Position numbers and translations under genes: made by a program
Source: Sialis fuliginosa
Lineage: Eukaryota > Arthropoda > Insecta > Megaloptera > Sialidae
Direction: 5' to 3'
Assembly: GCA_961205875.1 (NCBI GenBank)
Contig: OY540813.1
Location: 8,651,001-8,715,000 of the forward strand
DNA length: 64,000 bases
Notes under the pieces: generated by a model
The model's input: only the letters and a program-made list of their open reading frames with translations
Told to the model about the DNA's origin: nothing
Databases searched by the model: none
Part shown: positions 11,231 through 22,950 of the stretch, one piece after another
How the letters are laid out: each line of letters opens with the position of its first letter
How positions within the stretch are numbered: position 1 is the stretch's first letter

Positions 11231-11510
11231 ACCATAACATCCCTCCTGATATCTATTGTTGGAAGGGGGTGGGTGGGTTAGTGCGTTCACGTTATCGTCA
11301 TGCATCAAAACTCTAGAGATCGCTATCGACGTGGGCAGAGGGATTTTAAACAACTACCTCGTTCGGATGCACGGGCACGCACCGCAGACCTATAAACACG
11401 CCCGCCTGCACCCCGCGCGCACTCGTGCGTACACGTTCGAGCTCGTGCGACGATACACTCGCACAGCGGTACCAAATATCAGTAGTATATCTGTTCTTGT
11501 AAACATTTAA
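11231..11510. other. GC-rich low-copy island
   Basis: A sharp shift to CpG-containing, GC-rich DNA (for example ACGCCCGCCTGCACCCCGCG near 11,399). Open frames exist on both strands but overlap each other, start in unrelated places and match no family I know. It could be an enhancer, an untranslated exon or a decayed GC-rich repeat. Confidence 0.3.
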
Positions 11511-14500
11511 GTTTCCATTAGGACTTAAGTCGTGAGTGTTAAACATTCTAAACGGGTCGAGTTACATTTTGGGTAGTTTCGATTAATTAAAAAAATGAAG
11601 AAGTATTTTCAATGTTCTCCTAATGTTTTAAAAGTGACAAAAAACAGACTTGACATTAGATAATCTGTTTGTTTATACTTAATAAATAATATGGTTTTTA
11701 AAATACTATATTTCTACTTAATCCTCATACTACCCAAAAAATACCTACGATATTTTTGTGAGTCTATATGATCCACCATTATATTTTTTAAGTAAAATCT
11801 GCATAGAAACAGCACATATAAAAATCATTCCTTAATTAAAGAAGTGCGTTACAATAATATTGGAATAATTTATCATTGTATATTTTAAAGACAAGCACAT
11901 ATTTATATTTGTTAGAAGTAAAAGAAATTTTTGATATTCTGTTTGTTACCGCTGGAAGAGTGTGCGGTGTAATACCGTGGCGTCAAGACTTACGCACCCC
12001 CAGGGTCGGACAAATGCGATCGGATTCGAGGGGCACGCACGCGGCTAAAATATGATCGGGAATTACTTTGCCATCCGAAGATTATAACGGTTAATGTGTA
12101 TAGCTGGTTGGAGAATTTAGTTTACTGTTATTATTAGTTCAAGTTATAGTTATTGTGATAACGATTGTTACTTAACTGGATCTCTTGATATTTTAAAATT
12201 ATTATTATTATTGCAATAATGTACAAACGAATAATTATTATTGATATAATAAAAAAATAATTATTTTTTTTTGTATCGTGCACGGCTTACAAAAAGGTAC
12301 ATTGATTAATGAAAAGTACTATACTCAAATACGATGTTAAAAAAGTGAATAAATCGAAATTATACTTTTATACAATTGTCACATTGGCAACTAGTTGCAA
12401 TATTTTAATATAAAAAATGAAAATTAAATTAACCTAGTTGTAACAAAGTAAATAATAAAATTACGGATTCATTATAATTTTAGTTTTTTCTTTAATTAAA
12501 AAAAATCCCGCCGTCCCTGTATAAACTAGTAGGGCAGAAAGTGCAACAACATACAACTCCGTTAGGCGTGCTATTTTTGCCTGGGGCGGTTTCCCGATAA
12601 ACACACGAGCAGTTTCACTACGTCATCATCACAACTCCCTCTTCGACTCTCGAAATAACGTAATTTGTTTTACTAGAAATCATCAAATTAAGTATAGTTC
12701 AATAGATACAGTACTAAATTTGACAAATAGTTTTATTGCTTCCTAGATAATGATGAGAGTTAACAATAGTCGATTAAAAATAATTTGAGTGCAGTGGAAC
12801 TATTTGACATATTATGGACTTTGAATTATTATTGTATGAATTACTTGAATTCATGTACTTAAGTAATAATAAAATTTAAATAAAAATTGGAATATAACTG
12901 TATAAATAAATACTGTAAACTGAATATAATTGTAATGTTGGTTATTATTTTTTCAATTTGTTTATTATGCGATTTAAAAAAAAAAAACATTATTAATTAA
13001 AACACAGCATTGTAGTAATAGAATAACATGATAAAATTAATAATCCACTCAAAGGTTAGATTTATGAAGCTGCGAGTATGATCTGAGAACAGCCACTAAT
13101 TACGAGAGTTTCCGGGTAAAGAGGGCACAAAAACAACAGCGTCGAAAGACTTTCATTAGTTAATTTCTATAAACGGACGTCAGTACGAACAATCGCTAGC
13201 ATCAAAAGCGTTTTCAGCTTTTGAATATTTATTCCTTTTCAAATGAACGCCGCCTTTGCAGCTCCACCCCTCCTGTTACTGTGGTCCAACGTAAAATGTC
13301 AATCAAATCGCGGGGGATCCAAGCGCGATCCTTCCACGTTTTTATTCAAAACAAAGAACAGAAGATATAATGTGCTATGACATAAATATACGTCCATCTC
13401 TTTCCTACCTACTTTCAACCTACTTTTTTCACCCTACCGAGAAAAACGACTGCTCTGTTCAAACGTAGAAAAAGTTTTTATGGAAAATGTTCTGTAAACA
13501 AATCTGTCTGTAAATATCTGAGGCTTTACGTTTGGTTAGTTAATAACAAGTTTATTTGGTGTTTGTGAGAATTTTTTTGAACATGAAAATAAATATTGGA
13601 AAACGATATTAAAAAAAGTATTTGAAGATTTTGTTTATCGATGAAAACAACCGATTTTCTACAGGAAATGAGTAAAAGTTGTACTTGACAGTTTGTGTTT
13701 CAATTTTAAAAGATATTTTCTCTTGAGAATAAATGTCAAGTTTCGTTTAGTTAATAAAATGTAATAGCACAAGAAAACTTATTTACTACAAAAGAGAAAA
13801 GTAACAAAGTACACTTCATAAACATTTGATAACTCAATACGTATATTTAGAATAAAATATAAATATCACCTACTTACATATATTTAAATAAACTTTTTGA
13901 AAATATTTATTGTTAATGTAACAACACAGCAAAGTTTTGAAGTTCTAGGTGTGTAAATAACAAATAGGTGTATAGCAGGTACAAAATCAATAATTATAAG
14001 AAATAGTAAACAATGACATATTTATTTTATTCACTTTCTCACAACTTCATAAAATATTTTATTTTTTCATTTTTCTTGAATTTTTTCATACGAATAACAC
14101 AACTCCGCTTTAAAATATTTCAAACAAAATGCTGGATGTTTTCTATGAAAAGAGAGTACATTAAAAACAAAATTGAAAACGTTCTCGGAATGAAAAACCC
14201 TAAAACACTTCAATCTGGACGAACGGTATCATTAAGTTATTAATCTTTTAAGAACCACAATCATAAAACATTTTTATATACTATAAAACATACAACATAA
14301 AAATACAATCTTTACAAAAGTAAAAACAAACAAACCGGGCGCTCTCAAAACATCTCGCTGGAGTTGCCAAGTGATCTATTCAATGGCGGCAACACAAATA
14401 TTTTAATACACATATTTAGATATAATTTTTTATTAACATCCTATGCGAATATAATATTTGTAAATAGTACAAAATATATGAAATTATTTTACCGCAGATA

Positions 14501-14702
14501 TTTTTCAAGTAATTTGTAATGTGATTTTAAAAATGATTCAGTAAAAATTTCGATAAAAATAACTGGAAATCGGAGAAACCGTGATTAGTAACTAAAACTA
14601 AAATGTCATGAAATATATGGCTCATGATGACTTTTCTTTATGAAATCAAAACACGTGGCGAGTGATATTTTTTTATTTTAAATAAGCAATGCATAACAAA
14701 TC
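11511..14702. other. Non-coding DNA with small GC-rich patches
   Basis: AT-rich overall, with mixed-composition patches at 11,950-12,070, 12,535-12,660 and 13,230-13,345. The last patch carries a 45-codon open frame discussed under rejected items. No transposon ends were found. Confidence 0.4.
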
Positions 14703-14898
14703 TTGGCTTCTGGGTGTAAGTCGCGTTGATTTGGTCGTGTTATCGGTCAACGTTTCGTAACATTGCAGTGGACATCTTCAGGGCTCTTCTAAGTGCAATG
14801 TGTGACGAAGCGTTGGCCGATAACACGACAAAATCGACGCGGCTTACACCCAGAAGCCAAGATCCATATCAAGACCACCGCAGAAGCCTCAAAACTTA
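14703..14898 (-). repeat. Hammerhead-like palindromic repeat, copy 2 (most complete)
   Basis: Arms of about 55 bp mirror each other: TTGGCTTCTGGGTGTAAGTC at 14,703 and its complement ending at 14,860, with GGTCGTGTTATCGG / CCGATAACACGAC inside. Read on the minus strand the centre gives CTGAAGA (14,775-14,781), a partly pairing segment of 17 bases, then CGAAAC (14,752-14,757). CUGANGA...GAAA is the conserved core of hammerhead ribozymes, which are known in Penelope-like retroelements. Both the function and the element class are inferred. The tail at 14,861-14,898 matches the other two copies. Confidence 0.75.
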
Positions 14899-16610
14899 AT
14901 AAGCAGACTGATGTCAAGTCAATAATATATATGTAGGTTATGTGTAAACATAAAATTTGAACATGTTAAATATTCTGTTATTTACATTATTAAAATATAA
15001 TGTCTCACCTAAAAATGGTATCAGTAACAATATTAAATAAAATATTTACTATGAAATTTATTTATTTATTTTCATTAACTTTCTTTTAAATCGTACTGTA
15101 CCTAAATATATAATTTAAATCTCTAAAACTAAATTGCATTCACAACCAAATGTGAATAACATAAAATGAACAGTCAAACATTTAATGTAAATAAAAAGAT
15201 ACATACTCCAAACATATTTTTCCATTTGCGCCATTGATTACTCCCATTTCCCCCTGCTTACGTCAACGACCTCTGGCACGAAATCTCATCCACCCTAGCA
15301 CATCAGACATGAGTGTGCCTGCTGTCCTTCACTTTTCATCAACATTTCGTGAAGGACCGCTGTCGCCGTTGCCCTACCACGTTAATTACAACGTCGCGCG
15401 ATTCACGCTATATTTGTGTGTGTGTGTGTGTGGAGAATGCACTCGACTGTAGCCACTACTTCGTCTTATGAGCAAATATCGTTGCCAGTGGTTAATCAAC
15501 ATGGAGGGAAGAAGGGATCAGATAGATACAAATATAAATTATTATCGAATAAAATTAAATTGAATTAGTTTAAAATTAGGTTTGAGATTTACTGAAACGT
15601 CCTTGTGGTCTTAAGTCTGAAAAAAAAAAAAATATTTTTCTTTATTAGGTATCACATAAATATAAAATTCCAGTTTCACGTCAAAAAAATCTAAATCATT
15701 CTTAAGATCAGACGCCAAATCGATAAAATGATAAAAATGAAATTTCAAAATAATGGGAAGGGTAAAAAAATAAGTTTTTTTTCGCGATTTAGCTGTTTTA
15801 CTTAAACTATTCGGCAAACATTGTTATAAGGAAATTTTTTCCTTCTTTCGAAAAATGATCGATTTTTTTACTCCCCATAATGGTTATTATTTCTTTTTCT
15901 TTACGACTTTTTGTTTATATACCTTTTGTCTACACTTATCCTAGATACAGAAAGTAATAATTTTTAATTTGAAAAATCTTTCAATTTATCTTCACCAAAA
16001 CAAACTTCTATTATCACCTAAATATTTTTTGTTTGTTAATAAAGACAGACCATTTGTATTAGATTAATAATGAACTAATAAATTCTGTGCTGAAGCGCCA
16101 ATGAAAATACTGAAAGACATGATGATGATACGTTCTGTGAAGTCGAGTATAATCATGGAGGCAAGTACGAACTGCATTTCTTTGTAAAAGTAATGAAACG
16201 TTTTTTTACTTCTCTGAAATTGTCCTGAATTCATCGAGGAATATACACCATCTTGAATTTTTTTCCTCAGTTTTTCTGGTGCTTATAGTGAAGGCTTCTT
16301 CAAACATCGTCTTTAATTTTTTTATTAAAAATATTCAGACGTAAGCAACAATACTTTTTGTCGTCATACTTCGAGTGTGCTTTTATATAAAATTGTTATT
16401 CATTTTTTATACTTATAAAAGTTAGAATTATAAAATATTTAAAAATATTATTACTTAAGAGTATACTTAAAAACATGCACAAAAAAAACAAGACAACTCA
16501 TGTTAGGCATAGAAAAATTTAAGGTATACCTAACAAAAATTAATTTAATAAAAAATATAAAAACAGATATAGAATTTAACAGTATAGGATTTAATTAAAG
16601 TTAATGTTTT
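14899..16610. other. Non-coding DNA with one GC-richer island
   Basis: An island at about 15,230-15,470 holds (GT)8 at 15,416-15,431 and overlapping short frames without a recognisable product. At 15,620-15,900 there is AT-rich sequence with a repeat-like look. No gene is supported. Confidence 0.4.
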
Positions 16611-17062
16611 TTGGTGCAAGATTCTCAGTATCTTTTTAGGGTATATTTTTGGCCCGCTGAATCCGAAAACGACCATGGTTAGGTCAATCAACTTTAGTTT
16701 TCGTGATATTGCGAAAACCCCATTTCCACAAATATACAAAAATTAAAAAAATCGTATATCAGATTTTTCATAGTAAAAATCTTTTTAGAAGCTTCAGACG
16801 CCTAACAAACAGAAAAAGATGTATTTTACACATATTTTATGAGAATCACGCCAAAAAGCGAAAAAACATATTTTTTCAGCTAAAACTTTTTGTTTTGTAA
16901 AATTTAAGTTGTAACTTAAACAATTTTGATTCGATTTTGATAAACATTGTTCCAAGCCTCAACTTCATCAGATTTAAATTTCAAACTTTAGCCTCCTCAT
17001 GGTAATTTTTTTAATCAGCGGGCCAAAATTACGCAAAAAAAGATACTGAGAACCCTGCATCA
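16611..17062. mobile_element. Foldback/MITE with ~66-bp terminal inverted repeats
   Basis: The left end TTGGTGCAAGATTCTCAGTA mirrors the right end TTGATGCAGGGTTCTCAGTA (reverse complement). The pairing continues through TATCTTTTT, ATTTTGGCCCGCTGA and a CCATGG / CCATGA block. The inner 320 bp is AT-rich with no transposase. A TTTT/AAAA flank is too simple to count as a target duplication. Confidence 0.75.
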
Positions 17063-18201
17063 AAATATCTGTCGGCCAGTGTTAACACTGTAAAATTTAT
17101 AATGAAAATATCAATTTTATATTACAGGAGAAAAAATATTTGCTTATGTTTAAAACTAACATTATAATCTCCATATACAGTAGTTAAATTATACGCAAAA
17201 TATATGTCACGTATATTATGATTATTACATCGTTTCCAAATATACCAGCATATTTAAATTTCATTCCGTTTTATTTTATTCAAATCAACTTGCAAATTAT
17301 GACAATCCATCATTCCCAAACCAGAAAATAAACATTCATAAATACATCTTTCCTTCCTCAATATTTACGTATAATATTTATATCCTTCAACTTATTACTA
17401 CTACACATCAAGACAAATTTATTCAAATTAACATTTGCTACCGGTAGACATGGTGGCTGATACATTCGCCGTAGGTTTTTATTTATTTCCTCTGAGAGAC
17501 GCGCGCGAGGTACGGAGTCAGATTGCCGAGTGATGAAAAGGGGAATGCCTCATAGCCGCGGGGGTGAATCATGTTCAAGACGCTCTCTGCTATAGCGAAT
17601 AACCAGAAAGCAGAGCTATTTACGTCAAACTTCCTCGCTACGATACGTACACACATACGCACACAAGTACACTTTGACTTATTGAAATTTATACACTTAT
17701 ACCGTATATAAATGAAACAAAACAAATGTACTACGTAGTTTTACAGGTGATTTATATAAACCAATGCATTTTTTGTTTGTTTCTTGTTATAACAGTGAGG
17801 ATTAAAATGTTTGGGTTAGTGTTAAATGTATTTGGTTAGTAACCATTATTGATTTATTTATATTTTACTTTTAAAATAGATATCTCGTCAAAAAATGTAA
17901 TATTTAACAAGTGTTAATAACATGGGTTCGAAAATCAATATTTTCAAAAACACGAGAGATTTAATCTAGGGAAGTAAAATGAATTAATTATTTTTACAAT
18001 AACTTGATAGTAAATAATAAATTCCATATAACTCATTAAATATTATTTCTGAAAATTTTGGTGCTTTCTATAACTCTAAGTTTATAAATTTTTTAATACC
18101 TATTTATACTCATTATATACCTAATCAGTGCTGTATCTAAAAAAATTCAGGATAATTTCTGGAAGATAATTAGAACCAAAAATAATATTATTAATAATAG
18201 T
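17063..18201. other. AT-rich DNA with one island
   Basis: An island of mixed composition lies at 17,440-17,660 with CGCGCGAGG and AGCCGCGGGGG. The overlapping 80-codon minus-strand frame has no recognisable domain. The rest is AT-rich. Confidence 0.4.
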
Positions 18202-18350
18202 GGAAGGGGTCTCGATGGTCTTAAGACATTTGATAGTCTTAAAGTTAATGATGTAAGCTATATTAAAAAAAAATGGAGTCTGTAAGATCGCGCCAAGCTG
18301 AGATATTAACTTATTTGTTAATTTATTAATTTTAATTTGTTAATAATATG
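18202..18350 (-). repeat. Single reverse copy of the 184-bp tandem unit
   Basis: The order GGAAGGGGTCTCGATGGTCT, TAGTCTTAAAG, GATGTAAGCTA, TGGAGTC, GATCGCGCCAAGCTGAGATA and TTTTAATTTGTT is the reverse complement of the unit tandemly repeated at 44,803-45,640, with many substitutions. It shows that the unit is dispersed and not confined to the array. Confidence 0.75.
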
Positions 18351-20356
18351 TATTATTTCCACCGTTCTAAAGACTATAAGCTGGGAAAAAAATTCGTGAA
18401 AAAGAAAGAGAAAATATTATCCGGTTACCTCCAATATACATATATTCACATAGATAATATAGCAGTAAAAAATATTTCATTTATTTTAATGCATGCATAA
18501 ATGTAATAAAATTCATTATTTTGACATGTTCCAATTAATCAAAAGCTACCTCTAATATACAGAAATAAAAAAACTACATCATTAAGTTACCATAAAGAAG
18601 TAATAATATAATAACTGAAATAACATTGCTAAGTTCCTGCTATTATATACCTTAATGCACTTACTAAAAAAATTATATAATTGAAGTACAATATCCTTGA
18701 TCATATTTCATGCGTAATGAGATAACGCTATCTTATTTATCATAAAAGTAATTTAGTGAAATAAACGATGAGTTTTATCATCAGTGTAATATATAAACGG
18801 CGGGCAAAGGAATAATTCATTAAAGTGATTATATACCTCGTGCATAAAATACATATGCATTAGTTTTTAATAATAGCGTAATGGTAAAAACATAACTATG
18901 TATGTATGCACAGACATAATACGTTATGATGTGTGCATTTTATTCCACATTGTATGTATGTCATTTATAACTATTCAGGAACAAATTAGTAGTCTTTAAA
19001 AATACTTGTCACAATTTTTCAATTTTTTGTGTGCTAATTTTCGTAATTACTAAAAAATCATTAAAAATCCCATTAGCATATTAATAATTTGAAAATATCG
19101 TGCATGTGATTTTCTTTAATACATGTCACCCCCTCCCAAAAAAGTCAGTAGGTTTTATTTTCTATAAATTGAATGGTTATCACCTAGCATAGACTTTAAT
19201 AACAAAAAGAAGTTGATTAGCTTTATTTTGCATACATATTTTACACAAGTTTTAAATAACCAAAAAACAGGTTTTATTTATTGACACATAAGGTGGGGGT
19301 TACCCCGTTTGAGGGTTTAATTCTTGGAGATTACCCTCGTCCTCCCCACCCACCCCTAGTGATGTTGAAAGTTATAAAATTTTTAAGATGAACAACGTAT
19401 TGTGTCATTAAACAATTACAGGTAAATATAAAAATAATAATAAGATATCACATAAAAAATTTATCACAAAAAGTGCTTTTAAATTTCATCGTATATTTTT
19501 CCATCTACCGGATGCATAACCGCAAGCAAATGTTTTTATAATATCCATAACAGAATTTATAAACTAATAACAAATTTGCACTTAAAAATAATAATAAAAA
19601 TAACCAAACAAATAAAATTAAGCTATTCTGAATATGCACTATCAATAATGCACTATATTATAATCTTGGGTAAGACACAGATTCAATAATTAACTCTATA
19701 AACACACACACACACATCCATACAAAGTAATGATGGGGGATGGGTTCTGCGGATTTGCATTTATGTTACATGATTTCTCTTTGGCTTATTTCATTCTATT
19801 CTACTAAACTGTATATTAAAGCGTAATTATATTATCGGTGGATGTAATTATCATGCACATATATGTATGTGAAAATTGTATAGGTATATATGTATGTTTG
19901 TATAGTTTTATTGGGTATTTGTTAAGATCGAGAATTGTACTTACATTGATGGAATTATTGTTTTGTGGAGATTGCAGATTGCGTATTAATAGAATATTCC
20001 CGAATATATTAAATTTAAGTTATTTTCACCTGTTGAACTGGGTATTAATTAAATATACTTAAAAATAAACATTATCAGATTGTGAAGTATTAGAAAAAAT
20101 ATTATTTTATTAGACTTACATTATTTGTTGAATTAAGGAACAATAGTTTACCTGGAACAAAAAAAATGTTAAAATCAAATTACAATTAAAAAAACAATGA
20201 AAATAAAACTTCACCATTAGGTACAGACATAGATATAAATTTTTAAAGTTATTAAACGATGAATAAAGTTTAAACTAGTATCTACTTTATTTTATCGAAA
20301 CAATAAAATAATATATCGTCTAAAATTAATCACGGAAAAAAATATACTGTAAGAAT
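18351..20356. other. AT-rich non-coding DNA
   Basis: No gene is seen. At 19,291-19,355 GGTGGGG and GAGGGT pair with ACCCTC and CCCCACC in a G/C-rich hairpin, possibly part of an old repeat (19,120-19,370). A short (CA)n tract lies at 19,701-19,714. Confidence 0.45.
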
Positions 20357-20570
20357 TACAGGGTTTCCTGTCTATCCCGGATAGTAAGCGAAAACATATT
20401 ATATTTTACTGTCTGAACCTGTAATAATATAATTTTAGGCTGTTATGTTTGCAGTATATCCATCAATTTTATATTGAGCATTATATTATATTGTAGTCTA
20501 AAATTATATTATTGCAGTTTCAGAGGGTAAAATATTATATGTTTTCGCTTACTATCCGGATGGATGGTTT
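20357..20570. mobile_element. Foldback element with ~70-bp arms
   Basis: The arm CCGGATAGTAAGCGAAAACA at 20,377 is mirrored by the arm ending at 20,559. Pairing continues through ATATTTTAC, GAACCTG / GAAACTG and AATAATATAATTTTAG. The loop is about 40 bases. The outermost ends (TACAGGGTTTCC on the left) are not well paired, so the true boundaries are uncertain. Confidence 0.7.
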
Positions 20571-22855
20571 TAGATCATAATGAGATTTTTCAGAAGAATG
20601 ATTTAAAAATTTAAAATGTATCTGTAAATCAAGGATTTTATTTTGGTTCATGGCATTTTTCGGATAAATGCAAATGCCATGAATATACCAAACGTACAAA
20701 TACAGTAAAATCAAAAATTAAAAAAGTCAGCTATCATGTTAAAACGTAACACAATCGTTATATTCAATAACAAATTATCATGTAATATAATTACTATGTC
20801 AAGAAAACAGCATTATATGTATCTAGTACATATATATGTACATAGGTTACTTACGAGTACACAATAGCGTTGGTCAGAAAACTATTTAGCGATTCAGTCC
20901 ACATGTAGGAAACTTAGTTTCTGTATCAATAATGCACAATAATGTATGGTCGGTGGTCTCAAGTGTATTTAACTGCTTCGGTCTGACATCGACTTAGTCC
21001 GTATAATAAATTTATTCATTCAATTTGTCACAAAGTAGTATGCGAGTGTGGATGGTTTATAAGTCTTTAAAATAATGTACTCATAATTTTCTTATTTTAG
21101 TTTTCAAACTTGTAATATTTACTCCAATTGTGTCTAACTTTTATTAACATAATTAAAATAAATCGGCTAGTGCGTTTATTTAAACATAAATCGGTATAAT
21201 TTCATAAATTATGACTCTGCTTGTTTGTTAGATAGTACATATATTTTAATTTTACCCTCATCTACCTTCATTTATTATAGTTCCAATTAAAATTTTGTAT
21301 TCATTATTTTGAAAGGCGTTCACTACTTAAAAAAATACAAAAATTGTATTTCTATGGACATTAAACAAATTTAATTAGACAGCTTAATAATTAATCTACC
21401 ACCTCCCTGAGAACATAATCGCTGATCAATTTCTGTAGATACGGTGGATAAGTTTGTATACACCCACACACGGAGTGGAGAAAACACTTATCGATTATTA
21501 AACAAGTTACAGAACTCAATCTCTTTACAGACACAAACGACCGAGCTTTGAAAACTTCGGTCGGTTACTTTACTCTGTGCCCGTGGTCGACCTAAAGTAG
21601 TAGTAGTTGACTGCTCTCAATCATATTATTGTTCGAATCTGTGCTGTCGATTACGTAAGGTTTTTTTTACACAAGTAGCTGTCTTTTTTGTTGTTTTTTA
21701 ACTTCAAGCAATGTTTGTAATAGTTGCTACAAGTTAAAACTTTTCAAATATGTTCGAGCATTAAATACTTTAATAAGGTTAGTAAAAGTTAACATGAACA
21801 TATTTATAACGTTGATTTTATTTTTTTATGTTTTATAAATTGTTTTATACCCCGTTTTATTAACATCACTATTTTACTATGATTTTGAAACTTAATTATG
21901 TACATAATAATTATAAAATGCATATATTATTATAGTATGCAATAATAGTAATAATACTTTTTATTTGTATACTAGGGACTTTCCTCCTGGTTGCTTCGCA
22001 TCCCAATCCCAATAAATGTAATACTGCTTCTATGTTAATAATAATTTAGGCTTTTCTTACGTTACAATATGAGAGCTATCATAATTATTCATATTACATT
22101 TACATCATTTATTATTATGTGATTTAAATACTTTTTATTTATATGTGCTACGTCTATACAATTTATAAAAATGCTTTACTTGCGAGGAAAATGTGCAATA
22201 AAATAAAAATATTTGAGAGGTTTAAAAAACCAAAGAGATGAAAGTACAAACGAAAGGCGTTCTAGCAATTTTCATTTATTTTTACAAATTTCCTTTTACA
22301 AACAGTAAAATAAAACTTAATATAGTTGAAGTAAGTTCTTAAACTATATAGAGTTAAGAAGTAAACGGTTCTTTCAATACTGACGATGAATCAATGATCA
22401 AATAACAGTGTTCCCGCCTTCAGACAGAATGGTGAAGCCTACACGCCTACAGCTACTCCAGCCAAGTGACAAACTAAATCTCAACTATAGTTATTATCTC
22501 ATTTCTCGTAAAGTTCACACAACTTTTTTGTACCATTCGTGTCTAATACTTTTATATTATAACAAACGTGTATTTGTAGACATCAACGCAAATTATCAGC
22601 ACTGAATCAGAATAAAAATAAATAGGTTAGCAACAATTATAATCAATTTCGATATTTTACCTTTCATGGAATATTTTATTGTAAGCATATGTTATGTCAA
22701 AAATTATCCAATTGTTCGATAAAATATTTGAAAGAGACGTGATGTTTTTAAATATCTAAATGACAGTTGTATGCTGTGACATCAAGGAAACAAAACACGA
22801 TTTCATAAAATATTAATAGCCACGATGCTGCACAGAAAAATTGTCTAACTATTGG
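20571..22855. other. Non-coding DNA
   Basis: AT-rich with moderately mixed patches at 20,880-21,010 and 21,530-21,620. The second contains a GACCGAGCTTTG...CTTCGGTCGG hairpin. No gene is supported. Confidence 0.4.
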
Positions 22856-22950
22856 TGAAAACCGCATTGAAATCGGTTCAGTAATTCCCGAGTAAAAGTC
22901 TCATACAAACGAACATTCATTTGAATATATGATAATAAATATATAATAAA
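22856..22950 (+). repeat. Retrotransposon 3'-end relic
   Basis: AAAACCGCATTGAAATCGGT, then TCAGTAATTCCCGAG and CAAACGAACATTC, ends in AT-rich sequence. This 'CCGCATTGAAATCGGTTCAGTAGTT' signature is common at the 3' end of RTE-like elements in insect genomes. Only the terminal part is present. Confidence 0.55.

Noticed and set aside
13243-13380. 45-codon frame beginning MNAAFAAPPLLLLW, with GTAAAATG inside it
   Set aside because: It looks like a signal peptide with a donor site, but no following exon can be paired and the hydrophobic run is short.
19291-19355. G-rich hairpin as a regulatory RNA structure
   Set aside because: Pairing is interrupted and no transcript is suggested. It is probably part of a decayed repeat.
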